This document shows, in pieces, positions 20,963-22,457 of a DNA stretch of 22,457 bases. Source of the stretch: Jaapia argillacea MUCL 33604. Its lineage: Eukaryota > Basidiomycota > Agaricomycetes > Jaapiales > Jaapiaceae. Under the pieces are notes generated by a model. The model made no database searches and was not told where the DNA came from. It worked only from the letters and a program-made list of their open reading frames with translations. The position numbers and the translations under genes are program-made. The stretch covers positions 864,950 to 887,406 of the forward strand of contig KL197722.1 of the NCBI GenBank assembly GCA_000697665.1, given 5' to 3'. Position 1 is the first letter of the stretch, and each line of letters starts with the position of its first letter.

Positions 20963-21325
20963 ATGATACCGATGCAGTCAGGATCTGTGAGTTCATCACC
21001 CATCAACACACCATCCACTAACATACTCATCGACTTTGCAAGCTTTGCCTTACGACTTGATCAGTACATATGGAACACTGTGCAATGCCAAACCACTCTG
21101 GCCAAGACAAGGATCCACATCAATGCCTTCATAGGAACCTTCCTCACCATCACCTGCAATCTCAACCAAATCCATAACCATATCAATCTAGTCACTGTGG
21201 ACTCAGCAATACTTTGCCAATGTGTAAGCAACATTATCGAACAAATTAGGATTCAAGCCAACGAAACAGAGCAACTTTGCCAACAGAACATCGAAGCAAC
21301 CAGAAATGCATGTCATCAAGACTAA
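20963..21325 (+). CDS. gag-like N-terminal fragment of gypsy element 2
   Basis: 120 residues starting MIPMQSGSVSSSPIN, with a helical, Gln/Asn/Thr-rich body ending EATRNACHQD then TAA. It starts 34 bases after the LTR, where gag should begin. No zinc knuckle is present in this span. It is assigned by position, not by a clear domain. Confidence 0.5.
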   Translation: MIPMQSGSVSSSPINTPSTNILIDFASFALRLDQYIWNTVQCQTTLAKTRIHINAFIGTFLTITCNLNQIHNHINLVTVDSAILCQCVSNIIEQIRIQANETEQLCQQNIEATRNACHQD

Positions 21326-21742
21326 TTCACCACCACACCTCCTCAACGCATCAACCAAGGTCCCAGATGATGTGCGCACCCAACCTGTAGAAACCCCCAT
21401 TTCAATCACACTGGTCACCATCCACTCTGCCTAAATCACCCATGTAATATTGCACCACCAACATATGAGAATCCATGTACCACTCGTCCCATACCCACTA
21501 ACAGAAATCCAGAACCTAGGCTTATCAGGAACATACTGACACCTGTAGGAGGACTGCTGAACTTCATCGAATTACTGATAGAATTTCATCACATCATTGT
21601 CATTGCAATCAACTTCATAGTAAACCACTATCAAAGTCCCACCTGACGACTACTACCCCCAAAGCAGTAATCATTCCATATTCACTCATCTTTGCAGTCG
21701 TATCAGAATTCCTCAACATAATCATCCAACTCCTAATCAGTT
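21326..21742. other. Degenerate interior of gypsy element 2
   Basis: No readable frame of useful length; composition (CA-rich) matches gag-like sequence above. I see no gene here. Confidence 0.5.
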
Positions 21743-21928
21743 GGACTCATCAACTTGCCAGCTACTGTCCAAACCATGATGAATGAACTATTCAAAGACC
21801 TCACCAACCAAGGGGTAGTTGTCATTTATTTGGATGATATCCTCATCTTCATGAAAACTCTGGAGGAACATCGGAAAATCATGCATGAAGTCATGCACAT
21901 TCTGGAGGACAATCACCAGTCCCTGTAG
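21743..21928 (+). pseudogene. RT fragment of gypsy element 2
   Basis: Reads GLINLPATVQTMMNELFKDL, then VVVIYLDDILIF and LEEHRKIMHEVMHILEDN, ending at TAG 21926-21928. The catalytic YLDD is intact here, unlike in element 1. GLINLP versus family GLTNSP shows two further C-to-T type replacements (T to I, S to L). Confidence 0.8.
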
Positions 21929-21934
21929 CCTTAT

Positions 21935-22004
21935 TATAATGTGCTAGGAAACTTGCCCAAACTGAACATTATAATGTTCAGGAAACTTTACCCTGGTTGA
22001 ACAT
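21935..22004. repeat. 35-nt tandem duplication with a 16-bp perfect palindrome
   Basis: Two units, 21935-21969 and 21970-22004, share TATAATGT..., AGGAAACTT and GAACAT at identical spacing. The junction forms GAACATTATAATGTTC (21964-21979), a perfect palindrome. Confidence 0.75.
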
Positions 22005-22040
22005 AATAAAGTGCTGCTAGCTGTCCCTGTGATATTGTAT

Positions 22041-22457
22041 TCAGAAAATCAGGAAAAATCGGAATAAATTCTAGTAGGGTGGTGCAGTGGTAGAGGGGCA
22101 ATTTGGTCCTGCTTGTCAGGTCACATGACCTTCCTAAAATGGTAAATTGGTTGATACAGCCTGTAAAAAATCGGGAAAAATCACAAAAAATAGCAATAAA
22201 ATTTGTGCTAGGATAGGGAAGTGGGGGCACTTTGGCACTGTTTGGCTGGTCACATGACCTGCTTAAATAGGTAAATTGATCAATACAGCCTGAAAAAATG
22301 CGGGAAAAATCAGGAAAAATCGGAATAAATTATATTAGGATAGGGAAGTGGTGGGGGGCACTTTGGCACTGTTTGGCTGGTCATATGACCTGCCTAAATA
22401 GGTAAACTGATTAATACAGCTGCAAAAAATGCGGGAAAAATCAGGAAAAATCAGAAT
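22041..22457. repeat. Minisatellite, ~127-131 bp unit, three visible copies, runs off the window
   Basis: Units carry in order GGATAGGGAAGTGG (22211, 22338), GGGGCACTTTGGCACTG, GGCTGGTCA(C/T)ATGACCTGC, TAAATAGGTAAA(T/C)TGAT, ATACAGC and GGGAAAAATCAGGAAAAATC. The palindromic GGTCACATGACC block recurs at 22120, 22249 and (as GGTCATATGACC) 22380. The first copy is the most diverged. No coding potential. Confidence 0.85.

Larger units (their letters stand above)
20443..21928 (+). mobile_element. Gypsy element 2, 5' part with large internal deletion
   Basis: LTR, short leader (20930-20962), gag-like start, degenerate stretch, then directly an RT fragment. Zinc knuckle, protease and the first RT half are absent, so about 3 kb relative to element 1 has been lost. 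It lies inside element 1 and is therefore younger. Confidence 0.7.

Noticed and set aside
22041-22457. CRISPR-like array
   Set aside because: The units are ~130 bp, diverged, directly adjacent and without spacers, in a fungal context.

Overview
The window looks like nuclear DNA of a mushroom-forming basidiomycete (Agaricomycete type). Three things point there: genes split by many 40-60 nt GT...AG introns, a C2-like / helical / NACHT / WD40 receptor, and the expanded basidiomycete F-box family. I see no bacterial signals, rRNA, tRNA or CRISPR array. All family names come from reading motifs by eye; no database search was possible.

Left part (1-3238, minus strand): one multi-exon NLR (STAND) gene. 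Splice junctions and phases for nine exons can be placed from the sequence. The reading frame is open from the start at 3238 to about 142. It then runs into the last exon, where two nearly identical WD40 repeat units each carry a 1-nt insertion. The window edge cuts the repeat array.

Middle part (3239-13638): a visibly GC-richer stretch with only broken genes. It holds two diverged direct copies of a ~1.6 kb segment (A, 3950-5560; B, 6755-8310), each with an intron-split frame of unknown product. Between them is a broken LSM4 (U6 snRNP / Lsm ring) pseudogene. Next come an F-box pseudogene on the minus strand, a DPH5 (diphthamide synthesis) pseudogene with its catalytic middle deleted, and an F-box pseudogene on the plus strand. 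The pseudogenes keep introns, so they arose by DNA duplication or decay in place, not by reverse transcription.

Right part (14442-22457): retroelement debris. A Ty3/gypsy element (5' LTR ~14672, gag, protease, RT) is split by a 1.6 kb insertion that carries inverted-repeat arms around a small acidic ORF. A second gypsy element begins with a 487-bp LTR inside the first element's RT. That second element is internally deleted from gag to RT. The window ends in a 35-nt tandem duplication and a ~130-bp minisatellite that runs off the edge.

A theme links the dead genes: most premature stops are TGA at places where the protein family has, or could have, arginine. This is what C-to-T change at CGA codons would give and suggests methylation- or RIP-like mutation. 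The NLR frame has no such stop. I found no intact, clearly new multi-gene system. The best leads are the NLR with its homogenised WD40 repeats, the stop-codon pattern, and the conserved but unidentified split frame in copies A and B.
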